NCBI GenBank assembly: GCA_023231425.1
Contig: JALNVI010000004.1
Location: 1-64,000 of the forward strand
Direction: 5' to 3'
DNA length: 64,000 nt
Source: Desulforhopalus sp.
GTDB lineage: Bacteria > Desulfobacterota > Desulfobulbia > Desulfobulbales > Desulfocapsaceae
Shown in pieces: positions 17,677 to 26,680 of this stretch (position 1 is the stretch's first letter; each line of letters opens with the position of its first letter). The notes below the pieces were generated by a model. That model was not told the origin of the DNA, ran no database searches, and was given only the letters and a program-made list of their open reading frames with translations. The translations under genes and the position numbers were made by a program.

Positions 17677-17945
17677 GGGTACCCTGAATAACCAGTTTTT
17701 CGCTATCTCTCGTTACAGGAAAAAAATTATCCTCCGACAAAGCGAGGAACGAAACGTCGAGGTAAACGCCAGACTCCAGGTAAGCAATAGACTCCAGGTA
17801 AGCGATAGACTCCAGGCAAGCGATAGACTCCGGGTAAGCGATAGACTCCGGGTAAGCGATAGACTCCGTGATCAAAGTTATGCCTGTGGTAAATTCCCTT
17901 CTATGCCTCGAATATGAACGAAATACAAGCTGTTTCGAGGGCCCC
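17677..17945 (-). repeat. Dispersed palindromic element, copy E (longest form, 6-unit array)
   Basis: 269 bp in inverse orientation. Left terminus GGGTACCCTGAATAACC, right terminus CTGTTTCGAGGGCCCC; flanked by a perfect TTAT target duplication (17673-17676 and 17946-17949). The right copy of the duplication supplies the argJ TAA stop (minus strand). It contains six 18-bp units. Confidence 0.88.
17761..17868 (-). repeat. Tandem array, 6 x 18 bp
   Basis: Six direct units (on the minus strand CGGAGTCTATCGCTTACC and variants), exactly 108 bp. Unit length keeps the frame open and reads as the hexapeptide SIAYLE. The two units nearest the left arm are identical; divergence grows toward the other end. 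Confidence 0.92.
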
Positions 17946-19133
17946 TTATGATCGATAATCGGCGTTAATCTTCACATAATCAAAAGAAAAGTCACAGGTG
18001 TAAATTTCTGCAACATCCACACCCCTCTTCATATTGATGGTAAGGAGAATCTCTTTTTCCTTCAGGACTTCGGCCGCCCTGGAATCTGCCTGACCGCCGA
18101 CGGCACGACCATTGCAGACCAGCTGCACATCGTTGAAGAAGATATCCACCATGTCCGGGTCAAAGGAAACACCCGCACGACCAAGGGCGGCAAGAATACG
18201 GCCCCAGTTGGCATCTTCCCCGAAAAAGGCTGTTTTCACCAGTGCCGAATTCGCGACCGTGCGGGCGAGTTGTTCCGCCTCAAGCTCACTGCCGGCACTC
18301 TCCACCCGCACCGTGATCATCTTGGTGGCCCCTTCACCATCCCTGACAATCTGCAGGGAGAGATCCTTGAGGATATCCTCGAGGGCTTCGGCGAAGGCCG
18401 TCCCCGCAGGGCTGTCGAGGATCGTTATCGGGGTATTGCCCGCACAGCCATTGGCCAGGACCAGCACCATGTCGTTGGTAGAGGTGTCTCCGTCCACGGT
18501 GATACGGTTGAAGGTCCGGCTGTTGGCAGACCGCAGTGCTTTCTGCAGTGCTCCAAAGTCGATGGCCACATCTGTGCAGATATAGGCCAGCATGGTCGCC
18601 ATGTTCGGCATGATCATCCCCGACCCCTTGGCCACCCCGATCAGGGTCACCTCCTTCCCGCCGAGGATCAGAGTACGCTCTGCAGTCTTCGGCACGGTAT
18701 CGGTGGTCATGATGGCACGGGCGACATCATCAAATTTTGCGGGGGAGAGTCCTCCCACCAGCGCATCCATATTCTTTTCAAAGGCCTCCACGTTGAGCGC
18801 TTCACCGATAACACCAGTAGAGGAGAGCAGCACCAGACGTTCATCAATCCCCAGTCGCTTTGCAGCAAACCGGCCGGTGGTCTTCGCCGCTTCCATCCCC
18901 TCTTCACCGGTGCAGGCATTGGCACAACCGCTGTTGGCAAGAATAGTTTGTGCCTCACCAAAGCGCTGCAGTCGATCCATATCAAGCACCACCGGTGCAG
19001 CTTTCACCATGGAGGTGGTAAAAACTCCTGCCGTCACGCAGGGAATCTCAGAATGAATCATCGCCACGTCGAGTCGACCTTTATAGCGAACTCCCGCAGC
19101 CACTGCTGAAAAGGAAAAACCTTTAATTTTCAT
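17946..19133 (-). CDS. argJ: Bifunctional glutamate N-acetyltransferase / N-acetylglutamate synthase ArgJ
   Basis: 395 residues from ATG 19133 (CAGGAGTGTGTA upstream; a 50-codon open extension beyond it has no family similarity). ArgJ recycles acetyl groups in arginine synthesis. Autocleavage region KGSGMIMPNMATMLAYICTD with the nucleophilic Thr of MATML; also FTTSMVKAAPV, ANSGCANACTG, STGVIGE, TVDGDTSTNDM and the C-terminal FFGEDANWGRI. The stop codon abuts element E. Confidence 0.96.
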   Translation of the reverse strand: MKIKGFSFSAVAAGVRYKGRLDVAMIHSEIPCVTAGVFTTSMVKAAPVVLDMDRLQRFGEAQTILANSGCANACTGEEGMEAAKTTGRFAAKRLGIDERLVLLSSTGVIGEALNVEAFEKNMDALVGGLSPAKFDDVARAIMTTDTVPKTAERTLILGGKEVTLIGVAKGSGMIMPNMATMLAYICTDVAIDFGALQKALRSANSRTFNRITVDGDTSTNDMVLVLANGCAGNTPITILDSPAGTAFAEALEDILKDLSLQIVRDGEGATKMITVRVESAGSELEAEQLARTVANSALVKTAFFGEDANWGRILAALGRAGVSFDPDMVDIFFNDVQLVCNGRAVGGQADSRAAEVLKEKEILLTINMKRGVDVAEIYTCDFSFDYVKINADYRS

Positions 19134-19374
19134 TACACACTCCTGAAAGATATGGGAGACCCTGTTCTCTCTTTTTATTGAATCACGTAAGATAGCAGGA
19201 ACAGCCGTTTTCAGCCAGTAGAAAGAAGCTGTAACGGCCGAAGCAGCTCGAAATTCTACACACCGGATTGAACCGAAAACCAGCACAAAAAAATTCTGGT
19301 AGCCGGGCTCCCATGCTGTGTGTTAATTTTCGGAATTACGTTTCTTTCTTCCGACCCACAAGGATATTATTATA

Positions 19375-20883
19375 ATGAGCAATTTCCTTCCTTTTGAAGG
19401 CCCCTTCTATTCGCTGTTGATTCTCGTTGTCGACCTTCTCATCCGCATCGGGATCTCCCTGCGGGTCATCATGCGCAAACGGGCGTGGTCAGTAACGGTC
19501 GCATGGCTGGTAGTTATCCTTTTTATTCCCTTTGCCGGCGGCATCTGCTATCTCCTTCTCGGCGAAAGCCGGCTGCCGGGCAAGCGCATCGAACGTGCCA
19601 AACTTTCCTACGACACCTACATGTTCTGGCTGCAGGGACTGAAAAACCGTGCCCCGGTGCATCTCACCGACATCTCTGCCCGCTTCCAGCCCATGCAGCG
19701 CCAGGCCGAAGCCCTCGTCGGCATCCCCGCGCTGGGGGGCAACTGCATCGAACTGCTCCCCTCTCCAGAACTGATTATCGGCTCCATCCTCTCCGGAATT
19801 GAGTCCGCCACTTCAACCTGCCATCTTGAGTTCTATATCTGGGAGGCTGGCGGTCGCATAGATGCAGTCAACGACGCCATTCTCACCGCCGCCGACCGCG
19901 GAGTAGTCTGCCGCATGCTGCTCGATTCCGTAGGCAGCCGTGAGTTCCTCAAAAGCCGCAAGGCCCGAGAGATGGAGGCGGCGGGGATACGCATTCAGGC
20001 CTCACTGCCCACCGGAATTTTTTCCGCCTTTTTTTCTAGAGCAGACATTCGAAACCATCGTAAGATCGTGGTAATAGATGGCCACACTGCGTGGACCGGG
20101 AGCCAGAACATGGTCGATCCCGACTGCTTCAAAAAAGATGCTGGTGTTGGTAACTGGATCGACGTCATGGCCCGAATCACCGGCCCGGTGGTAGAGACTC
20201 TCGCCGGCACCTTTTTCTCCGACTGGTTCCTCGAACGTGAACGCCAGAACCTGCAATCCTCAGCCATCATGCACGATATCACCAAAGCACAAAAGGCTGG
20301 TGATATCCGGGCTCTGGGGGAGACCGGCACAGTGCCGATTCAGTTTGTCCCCTCCGGTCCCGGCCCGGACCCGAACGCCGACACCATCCGCAATCTTCTG
20401 CTCACCGCCATCTATTCGGCACGGGAATCCATAACCCTCACCACACCCTATTTCATCCCCGGCGAACCGCTGCTGGCCTCACTGAAATCGGTGGCAGAGC
20501 AGGGCGTGAAGGTTCGCATTATCCTGCCACAGACCAATGACTCCACCATGGTACACTACGCCAGCCGGGCCCGCTGGTCGGAATTGCTCCGCGCAGGGGT
20601 GGAGATGTATCTCTTCTCCGGCGGTCTGCTCCACTCTAAAACCATCACCGTAGACGGTGAGTTGTCCCTCTTCGGTTCGGTCAATCTTGATATGCGCAGT
20701 TTCTGGCTCAACTTCGAGGCCACCCTTTTCATCTACAACCGCGCCTTCACCGAGCGACTGATCAGGCTGCAGCAGGGATATCTTGAACAATCGAAACTGC
20801 TCACCTGGGAGACATTCCAGAAGCGCAGCACCTTTGAGCGTTTCAAAGAGAATATCTACCTGCTGGTCTCCCCACTGTTATAA
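19375..20883 (+). CDS. cls: Cardiolipin synthase
   Basis: 502 residues (E. coli Cls 486). Two N-terminal membrane segments (about 8-28 and 37-60), then two phospholipase-D motifs: HRKIVVIDGHTAWTGSQN near residue 223 and HSKTITVDGELSLFGSVN near residue 420. Condenses two phosphatidylglycerols to cardiolipin at the inner membrane. The C-terminal end (FKENIYLLVSPLL) matches the family. ATG is preceded by CAAGGATATTATTATA. Confidence 0.95.
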   Translation: MSNFLPFEGPFYSLLILVVDLLIRIGISLRVIMRKRAWSVTVAWLVVILFIPFAGGICYLLLGESRLPGKRIERAKLSYDTYMFWLQGLKNRAPVHLTDISARFQPMQRQAEALVGIPALGGNCIELLPSPELIIGSILSGIESATSTCHLEFYIWEAGGRIDAVNDAILTAADRGVVCRMLLDSVGSREFLKSRKAREMEAAGIRIQASLPTGIFSAFFSRADIRNHRKIVVIDGHTAWTGSQNMVDPDCFKKDAGVGNWIDVMARITGPVVETLAGTFFSDWFLERERQNLQSSAIMHDITKAQKAGDIRALGETGTVPIQFVPSGPGPDPNADTIRNLLLTAIYSARESITLTTPYFIPGEPLLASLKSVAEQGVKVRIILPQTNDSTMVHYASRARWSELLRAGVEMYLFSGGLLHSKTITVDGELSLFGSVNLDMRSFWLNFEATLFIYNRAFTERLIRLQQGYLEQSKLLTWETFQKRSTFERFKENIYLLVSPLL

Positions 20884-20889
20884 AAACCA

Positions 20890-21043
20890 GGGAACGTCGA
20901 ATAATCGCCCATCTTTTTTATCACAGTTAAAAAATTATCCTCCGACCAAGCGAGGAACGAGACGTCGAGATATCAGTCATGGCTCTAATACTTTTCCTTC
21001 TGTGCCTCTACTATGAACGAAAGACAAGCTGTTTCAAGGTCCT
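20890..21043 (-). repeat. Dispersed palindromic element, copy F (no 18-bp array)
   Basis: Inverse orientation: GGGAACGTCGAATAATCGCC at the left and AAGACAAGCTGTTTCAAGGT at the right. Interior retains TCCTCCGACCAAGCGAGGAA and GACGTCGA but no intact 18-bp unit. Starts 6 bp after the cls stop and ends 17 bp before the phosphoesterase ATG. No clear target duplication. Confidence 0.8.
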
Positions 21044-21060
21044 CACTCCAGGAAATCGTC

Positions 21061-21786
21061 ATGAAAATTCTGCTCCTCGCTGATATCCACAGCAACTTTC
21101 CAGCCCTCTCCGCTGTGGAGCAGGCCTTTGCCCCCGCAACCTTTACGGCAATCCTCAACTGCGGAGACAGCCTCGTCTATGCTCCCTTCTACAATGAGAC
21201 TGCCGAATGGCTGCGCGACCACCACGCCATCTCCATTCTCGGGAATACCGACCGCAAGGTAATAAAACTACTGAAGGGCAAAGATTTCAAAAAGCCCTCC
21301 GACAAGGAAAAGCGCATGATGTATCTGCATGCTGCCGAAGCGTTGAACAAAGAGAATAGCGCCTGGCTGCTGGGGTTGAAAAAAAAAGAGAAGCTGAAGA
21401 TCAACGGCAGAGAGCTCGCTCTCTATCACGGCAGCCCGGACGACCCGGATGAGTTCCTTTTTAACACCACCCCGGACGCACGTTTCCTGCAACTCGCGGA
21501 GAAAATGCGTCGCAAGGGTATAAGCATAGTAGTCACCGGCCACTCACACACACCCTACGTGAAAAAACTCGGTGGAGTCTGGTTTATCAACCCCGGATCG
21601 GTGGGACGCATGTTTGATGGAAACCCCAGGGCATCCTGTGCCGTACTGCAACTGACAGAGGAAGAGGTGAGAATCACACCGTACCGGCTTGAGTATGACG
21701 TAGAGGCCGTGGTGAAGAAGCTGCAGCAAGAGGGAGATCCGCCTGTTTACAGCGACATGTACCGGCTCGGGCGTAAACTGAACTGA
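21061..21786 (+). CDS. Calcineurin-type metallophosphoesterase (YfcE/MJ0936-like)
   Basis: 241 residues from ATG 21061 (CAGGAAATCGTC upstream). Metal-site motifs in order: ADIHSN (residues 7-12), NCGDS, GNTD, HGSPDD, GHSHTPY and NPGSVG, the standard set of the small YfcE-like branch. Such enzymes act on phosphodiesters or phosphomonoesters with two divalent metals; the substrate cannot be told. Slightly longer C-terminus than YfcE (about 180). Element F directly upstream leaves almost no leader of its own. Confidence 0.9.
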   Translation: MKILLLADIHSNFPALSAVEQAFAPATFTAILNCGDSLVYAPFYNETAEWLRDHHAISILGNTDRKVIKLLKGKDFKKPSDKEKRMMYLHAAEALNKENSAWLLGLKKKEKLKINGRELALYHGSPDDPDEFLFNTTPDARFLQLAEKMRRKGISIVVTGHSHTPYVKKLGGVWFINPGSVGRMFDGNPRASCAVLQLTEEEVRITPYRLEYDVEAVVKKLQQEGDPPVYSDMYRLGRKLN

Positions 21787-21805
21787 CTTTTTGTCCTGCA
21801 GAGGT

Positions 21806-21843
21806 CCCCTTGTTTCTTTTCCCCCGGAAAAAGAAACAAGGGG
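21806..21843. terminator. Strong hairpin after the phosphoesterase gene
   Basis: Perfect 15-bp stem CCCCTTGTTTCTTTT / AAAAGAAACAAGGGG around CCCCCGG. There is no T-run behind it on either strand, so termination is uncertain; its last bases overlap the start of element G. Confidence 0.5.
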
Positions 21844-22065
21844 ACCTTGAAACAGCTTGTATTTCCTTCGTATTCGAGACACAGAAGAAAATTTATTACA
21901 GTACTCTTTGATCACGGAGTCTATCGCTTACCCGGAGTCTATCGCTTACCTGGAGTCTATCGCTTACCTGGAGTCTATCGCTTACCTCGACGTCTCGTTC
22001 CTCGCTTTGTCGGAGGATAATTTTTTGACTGTCATAAAAAAGATGGGCGATTATTCAACGTTTCC
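21841..22065 (+). repeat. Dispersed palindromic element, copy G (4-unit array)
   Basis: GGGACCTTGAAACAGCTTGT at the left, GATTATTCAACGTTTCC at the right, with four 18-bp units at 21915-21986, then TCGACGTCTCGTTCCTCGCT and TTGTCGGAGGATAA. Lies in the leader of ppk2, ending 90 bp before its ATG. Confidence 0.88.
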
Positions 22066-22155
22066 ATAATGTGGTCTTCACATTCAAGAATACCGGACCG
22101 TGCACGATGTAGATTGTGGAACTGTTACGGAATCATTTCTAACAAGGCAGAACTG

Positions 22156-22980
22156 ATGAACAAGAAAGGGCCAGAAACAACGGCCAGTTACATAAAAGAG
22201 GAACAGCTCAACTATGAAATTGAGCTGCAGAAACTACAGCTCGAGCTGCAGAAGATGCAGGACTGGATGGTGGAGAGCGGAACGAAAGTACTGGCCATCT
22301 TCGAGGGACGCGATGCCGCTGGCAAGGGGGGAACCATCAAGCGAATCACCGAGCAGCTCAATCCCCGCAACGTGCGGGTGGCAGCCTTGCCAAGGCCCAG
22401 TAGCAGAGAGGAGAAACAGTGGTATTTTCAACGATACATTGATCATTTACCCGCTGCTGGTGAGTTTATCCTCTTTGACCGGAGCTGGTACAACCGGGCA
22501 ATGGTGGAACCAGTGATGGGGTTCTGCAGTGAAGATCAGTACAACCGCTTTCTCAAGAACGTTCCCCTGCTTGAAGAAATGCTGATCAAGGACGGCCTCA
22601 AACTCTTCAAATTTTACCTCTCGGTAAGTAGAAAAGAGCAGAAAGAACGCTTTGAAGCCCGTCGTAAAGCCCCTCTTAAACAGTTCAAGATCTCCGAGAT
22701 AGACGAACGGGCACAGGAGCTGTGGGATCAGTATTCAGTGCGCAAATTTCAGATGCTCACCGCCACCGAACGGGTCGACACTCCGTGGACCATAATTCGT
22801 TCCAATGACAAAAAAAGAGCCCGTATCAACTGCATCAAACAGATCCTCTCCTCTCTGGATTATAAGGGCAGGCCATCAGATGGTTCAATTACCCCCGACC
22901 CTGAAATCATTATCCCGGGATCAGTGGAACTGCGCCTGATGGCGGATAACATGATGCATATGGACAAACTGCCGGGCTGA
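22156..22980 (+). CDS. ppk2: Polyphosphate kinase 2
   Basis: 274 residues from ATG 22156 (CAAGGCAGAACTG upstream). PPK2 enzymes move phosphate between polyphosphate and nucleotides. Walker A GRDAAGKGGTIKRI at about residue 56, LPRPSSREEKQWYFQRY, the Walker B-like FDRSWYNRA, the lid segment FEARRKAPLKQFKIS, and TPWTIIRSNDKKRARIN. Length and single domain fit class I (ADP to ATP or GDP to GTP), though nucleotide preference cannot be read. Confidence 0.94.
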   Translation: MNKKGPETTASYIKEEQLNYEIELQKLQLELQKMQDWMVESGTKVLAIFEGRDAAGKGGTIKRITEQLNPRNVRVAALPRPSSREEKQWYFQRYIDHLPAAGEFILFDRSWYNRAMVEPVMGFCSEDQYNRFLKNVPLLEEMLIKDGLKLFKFYLSVSRKEQKERFEARRKAPLKQFKISEIDERAQELWDQYSVRKFQMLTATERVDTPWTIIRSNDKKRARINCIKQILSSLDYKGRPSDGSITPDPEIIIPGSVELRLMADNMMHMDKLPG

Positions 22981-23025
22981 GCGCAGGCAACCCGGAAGAC
23001 AATCAACTACCAACACTGGATAATC

Positions 23026-23958
23026 ATGAACCTTCAAGATCTTGCCCAACCGGGCGTTCTCAGCGATCCGGGCACTTTTGCCCACTATCTCACTTACGTC
23101 ATGCGTGAAGAAGCGCTTGACACCATCGACGGTCTCAGAGACCAGCTCGCGGCCATCCTCGGCATTGAAAAGGCAATTCGCCAGAAGGATCTCAGCGCCC
23201 GCCTCACCGTCTCCATCGGCGTATCGGCGTCAGCCTGGGACATTGTCTTCCCCGACATTTTGCGTCCCGATGAGCTGCACCCCTTCCAGGCGATGGCGGA
23301 CGGGCCACGGGAGTTTCCGGCAACGCCGGGGGATATCTTTCTCATGATCAAATCGGAGCGCATGGATCTCAACTTCCAGGCGGCGCGCTACATCAACGGC
23401 ATCCTTGCACCGGTCTCTGAACTCACCGAAGACATTCAGGGCTTTCGCTATCTCGACAACCGCGACCTGATCAATTTTGTTGACGGCACCGAAAACCCAC
23501 AGGGGATTGATCGCAGTATCGCAGTACTGGTCAATGACGATGCCGATATCCATCGCGGCGGCAGTTACCTGACCGTACAGCGCTATATTGACCATCTTGA
23601 TCTTTGGGAAAAAGAGGCGCAGGAGTACCAGGAGCAGGTAATTGGCCGCAGCCGCATGGACAACGTAGAGATGCCGGACAGCGTCAAACCGCCCTGGGCA
23701 CACACAGCCAAAAGCAAGGTGGAAGACGAGGGCGAAGAGCTCAAGATGTTCCGCCAGAACCGCCCCTGGGGGAATGTTACCGAACACGGCACCATGTTCA
23801 TCGGCTTTGCCGCCAGCCCGGCGGTAATTGAGGCCTCTCTCGATCAGATGATTACCACAAGCGAAGACGGCACGTATGACCGCCTGCTGGACTTCGCCTC
23901 CGCGCAGACCGGCTGCAACTTCTTCATGCCCTCTAAAACCCTGCTGGATGAGCTGTAA
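23026..23958 (+). CDS. DyP-type heme peroxidase (YfeX-like)
   Basis: 310 residues without signal peptide. The diagnostic motif NFVDGTENP (GxxDG class, with the distal Asp) is near residue 150, the proximal His is probably in PWAHTAKSK around residue 226, and the C-terminal ferredoxin-like fold shows GTMFIGFAASP. It should oxidise substrates with peroxide using b-type heme in the cytoplasm. It starts 45 bp after ppk2 and is followed by a terminator, so the two may be one transcript. Confidence 0.92.
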   Translation: MNLQDLAQPGVLSDPGTFAHYLTYVMREEALDTIDGLRDQLAAILGIEKAIRQKDLSARLTVSIGVSASAWDIVFPDILRPDELHPFQAMADGPREFPATPGDIFLMIKSERMDLNFQAARYINGILAPVSELTEDIQGFRYLDNRDLINFVDGTENPQGIDRSIAVLVNDDADIHRGGSYLTVQRYIDHLDLWEKEAQEYQEQVIGRSRMDNVEMPDSVKPPWAHTAKSKVEDEGEELKMFRQNRPWGNVTEHGTMFIGFAASPAVIEASLDQMITTSEDGTYDRLLDFASAQTGCNFFMPSKTLLDEL

Positions 23959-23995
23959 AAAAGGCTGACTTCCCAGAAATCAAAGGTTGTGCCAA

Positions 23996-24031
23996 AGCTC
24001 TTTCTCTCTGAGGAAGAGCTCTTTTTACATT
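23996..24031 (+). terminator. Intrinsic terminator after the DyP gene
   Basis: AGCTCTTTCTC / GAGGAAGAGCT stem with TCT loop and C-T5 tail. Confidence 0.75.
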
Positions 24032-24069
24032 CCCCCTTTCAATCGAATTTTCCAGTTTCTTTCTTTAAA

Positions 24070-24233
24070 GGTCCCTTGAAACAGCTTGTATTTCGTTCAT
24101 ATTCGAGGCGCAGGAGAAAATTTATGAGAGCCATGACTGATAATATCTCGACGTCTCGTCCCTCGCTTTGTCGGAGGATAAATTTTTGACGGTAACGAAG
24201 AAGATGGGCGAAAGACTGATTATTCACGGTCCC
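24070..24233 (+). repeat. Dispersed palindromic element, copy H (no array)
   Basis: GGTCCCTTGAAACAGCTTGT at the left and TGATTATTCACGGTCCC at the right; the middle passes directly from ATATCTCGACGTCTCG to TTGTCGGAGGATAAA, with zero 18-bp units. It sits in the 560-bp gap between the DyP gene and the lipoprotein pair; the remaining 285 bp show no gene. Confidence 0.88.
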
Positions 24234-24518
24234 TTATGATAAAATTTGCGGAGCATGCTCTAACCATGAGAATACTGCTTGAGCACAACATTCAATTGCA
24301 GATGTAGAAAAGTGTCCGCAGCCACAATGCTTTGAGCCAGCATCCCACAGTAGATGCTGCTTTTTTTTACGGCCATGTCTTTCCCGTTGTTGCAGTGTAA
24401 AAAAAAGTGCAAAAGCAGAGAAAATTTTATTATCATTCTTTTTTGAGATTTCATCCTGTTCAGTCACAGAGAAATGATTTTATCATTTCTCCCTTTTTCA
24501 ACCCCCCCGGGAGATATT

Positions 24519-25373
24519 ATGAAACACATTCAAGCCAGTTACAAAAACAACAAATCTCTGCGCACCCTGCTTATTACCGGAATCACCTCCTGCATGCTGT
24601 TCGGTTGCAATACCATTACTCCCGGAGCCGGCGGAACAGCCATTTCTGGCGGAACGGGAGGTTCCACCAGTACCGGCGCCAACGCCAGTCTTGAACACTG
24701 TTCACAGTCTCTCGGGACCATTGCCATCGACGATGGCCGTGACCAGAGCTGGTATGCAGGTTTCTACAGTGCCACCAACGTCACCACCATTGAACCACTG
24801 ATCCGTCTTGCCGTGCAGCAGTCCAACTGTTTCGTAATAACTTCTGCCGGGAATATCCGTACCGACGACCGCCTGTCAAAAATTACCGGTAAACAGCGAA
24901 ACTCCGGAGAATATCGCGCAGGATCCAAACAGCAGAAAGGGCAGCGAGTCGCCGCAGACTATTACCTTGAACCTTCCATTGTTATTGACAACTCCTCAAT
25001 CGGCGGGGTTTCCGGAACCGTGGGCGGTGTACTTGACGGAGTTCTTGGCACCCGCGGTGTCTTAGGCTCGGTGGGCGGCGGCCTCGATGTTAAATCCTCC
25101 GTGGTGACCCTCTCTCTGATGGATATTCGCTCCGCAGTACAGATTGCAGCCGCTGAAGGCAGTGCCACCTCCAACAATTATGGTGCAGCCCTCGGCATCT
25201 TTGGTCACAAAGGCGGCGGTGCTCTGTCGGGCTACCAGACGACCCCTGCAGGAAAAGCTACTGTTGCAGCCTTCCTTGATGCCTACAATACAATGATACG
25301 TTCCCTGCGCAGCTACAAAGCTCAGAGCGTGGAAGGCGGCCTGGGCACCGGCGGCCTGCTTAACGTAAATTGA
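24519..25373 (+). CDS. CsgG/HfaB-like lipoprotein
   Basis: 284 residues from ATG 24519 (GGGAGATATT upstream). Signal peptide with lipobox LFGC, acylated Cys near residue 30. A Gly/Ser/Thr-rich stretch follows, then a domain resembling the CsgG family: ADYYLEPSIVIDNSS, a glycine-rich segment, and VVTLSLMDIRSAVQIAAAEG. CsgG forms an outer-membrane pore for curli export, but no curli genes are nearby, so the role is open. Ends 11 bp before a second lipoprotein gene, with which it forms a two-gene operon. Confidence 0.65.
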   Translation: MKHIQASYKNNKSLRTLLITGITSCMLFGCNTITPGAGGTAISGGTGGSTSTGANASLEHCSQSLGTIAIDDGRDQSWYAGFYSATNVTTIEPLIRLAVQQSNCFVITSAGNIRTDDRLSKITGKQRNSGEYRAGSKQQKGQRVAADYYLEPSIVIDNSSIGGVSGTVGGVLDGVLGTRGVLGSVGGGLDVKSSVVTLSLMDIRSAVQIAAAEGSATSNNYGAALGIFGHKGGGALSGYQTTPAGKATVAAFLDAYNTMIRSLRSYKAQSVEGGLGTGGLLNVN

Positions 25374-25384
25374 GAGGATATATC

Positions 25385-25915
25385 ATGAGAAAAATTCTGT
25401 TTATTCTGCTGGCAGCGTTACTTCTGCTTACCATCGGCTGTGCTCCTGAGATGGAAACCACCGGCGTGATAACCCACGGAGAAGCAGAATCAGACGGCAC
25501 CGATTCCATCACTGCACTGCGTCAACTTGCAGCCACTGATCCGGTGGCAGCCTGCGACCTCGGTCTGCGCTATCTGCGCGGAGACGGAGTCCCGCAAAAC
25601 TCCTGGAAGGGGGTTGAAAGCTTGCGGGCAGCGGCAGAACACGGCGACCTGCAGGCCCAGTCTGCTCTCGGTAAAATTTATCTCTCCGGACTGGAAGAAA
25701 TGGGCTCCGATCCAATGGAGGCCACCAAATGGCTGCGCCTTGCAGCTGGCCAGGGAGACAGACAGTCAGAAGCACTGTTGAAAAAGGCGGAAGAAGCCCG
25801 GAAGAAAAGACTCAATGGCTATGTTGACCCCTCCTCTTATGGCTACAGTTCCCGCTGGTACTGGGAGACTCCTTACCGCTACGGTTGGAACAACGGCCTG
25901 TGGACAGCCCCCTGA
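25385..25915 (+). CDS. Sel1-repeat lipoprotein
   Basis: 176 residues. ATG 25385 follows GAGAGGATATATC. Signal peptide with lipobox TIGC (Cys at about residue 19). Two Sel1-type helical repeats: ACDLGLRYLRGDGVPQNSWK and SALGKIYLSG...ATKWLRLAA. C-terminus rich in Tyr/Trp/Ser (about 140-176). Sel1 repeats mediate protein contacts. Partner of the CsgG-like lipoprotein by gene position. Confidence 0.82.
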   Translation: MRKILFILLAALLLLTIGCAPEMETTGVITHGEAESDGTDSITALRQLAATDPVAACDLGLRYLRGDGVPQNSWKGVESLRAAAEHGDLQAQSALGKIYLSGLEEMGSDPMEATKWLRLAAGQGDRQSEALLKKAEEARKKRLNGYVDPSSYGYSSRWYWETPYRYGWNNGLWTAP

Positions 25916-25941
25916 TTTCCTTCTGACACACCCTTTTTAAA

Positions 25942-25977
25942 AAAGAGGGGGCACCCCGCACAGGCTGCCCCCTCTTT
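25942..25977 (+). terminator. Intrinsic terminator of the lipoprotein operon
   Basis: AAAGAGGGGGCA / TGCCCCCTCTTT stem; short T-rich tail. Confidence 0.75.
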
Positions 25978-26002
25978 CTCGCGGCTTTTGTGGTTAAACA
26001 GC

Positions 26003-26024
26003 TTTTTTCACCGCGAAGAAAGAT
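26003..26024 (+). repeat. Short dispersed repeat (ACCGCGAAGAA type)
   Basis: TTTTTTCACCGCGAAGAAAG shares its core with repeats at 46171, 46757 (inverse) and 49741. The rest of the 765-bp gap to the Lrp gene holds element I and no gene. Confidence 0.5.
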
Positions 26025-26189
26025 AAAAACATCTAATAACAAAGAGTTAAGTAAAATAAAATCTTAAAAGACGGGAAAAAAAGGCGCCAAAAGTCTTTGT
26101 CCTTACCCTTTGTGAACCCCGGCGTTCCCCACCGACATCGGGCAAAAACAGCTTGCCCTCTTCCAGGAAATTCGCCATGATCTTCTTCA

Positions 26190-26330
26190 GGGTATCTTGA
26201 ATAATCTTGTATTTCGTTCATACTCAAGGCACAGGAGAAAATTTACCGGAAGTATATGACTGATATCCTGAGGATAAATTTTTGACTGTAACGAAGAAGA
26301 TGGGCGAAAGAGTGATTATTCAAGGTACCC
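26190..26330 (+). repeat. Dispersed palindromic element, copy I
   Basis: 141 bp: GGGTATCTTGAATAATCTTG ... GTGATTATTCAAGGTACCC, flanked by perfect TTCA duplications (26186-26189, 26331-26334). The interior lacks the 18-bp unit and most of the GACGTCTCG segment. Confidence 0.9.
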
Positions 26331-26680
26331 TTCAGAGACTTTTTTTGCCCCACCTCTGAAGATCTCTACACCAGGAAAAGGCCAACACATGGACCGCCCT
26401 CCATGGATCACTTCTCCTTTTTCCCCGCGAAATCAATTTTTCAAGAGATCTTCCAATCTCTCCGGTCCTTCAGCAAACTGTTCAAAAATTTATCCAAGAC
26501 TACATAATAGCTTGATTTTACTCTTTATAATTTAAAATATTTTTGAAATAAGGATCTCTATGTCAGTCAGGGGCTGTTTTCGTCCTGTTTCCAGATTGTT
26601 CAGTATTTTTTATCTTTTTCCTCTTTGAGGACAGTAAAAATAACCCTGAATTGACATAATCGTCGGCGCCAGCCGAATGC

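Noticed and set aside
17761..17868. CRISPR array
   Set aside because: Repeats are contiguous 18-bp units with no spacers and no cas genes are present.
17666..17875. N-terminal extension of SixA made of SIAYLE repeats
   Set aside because: It is the reading of element E; the SixA fold starts at ATG 17665, which has its own ribosome site.
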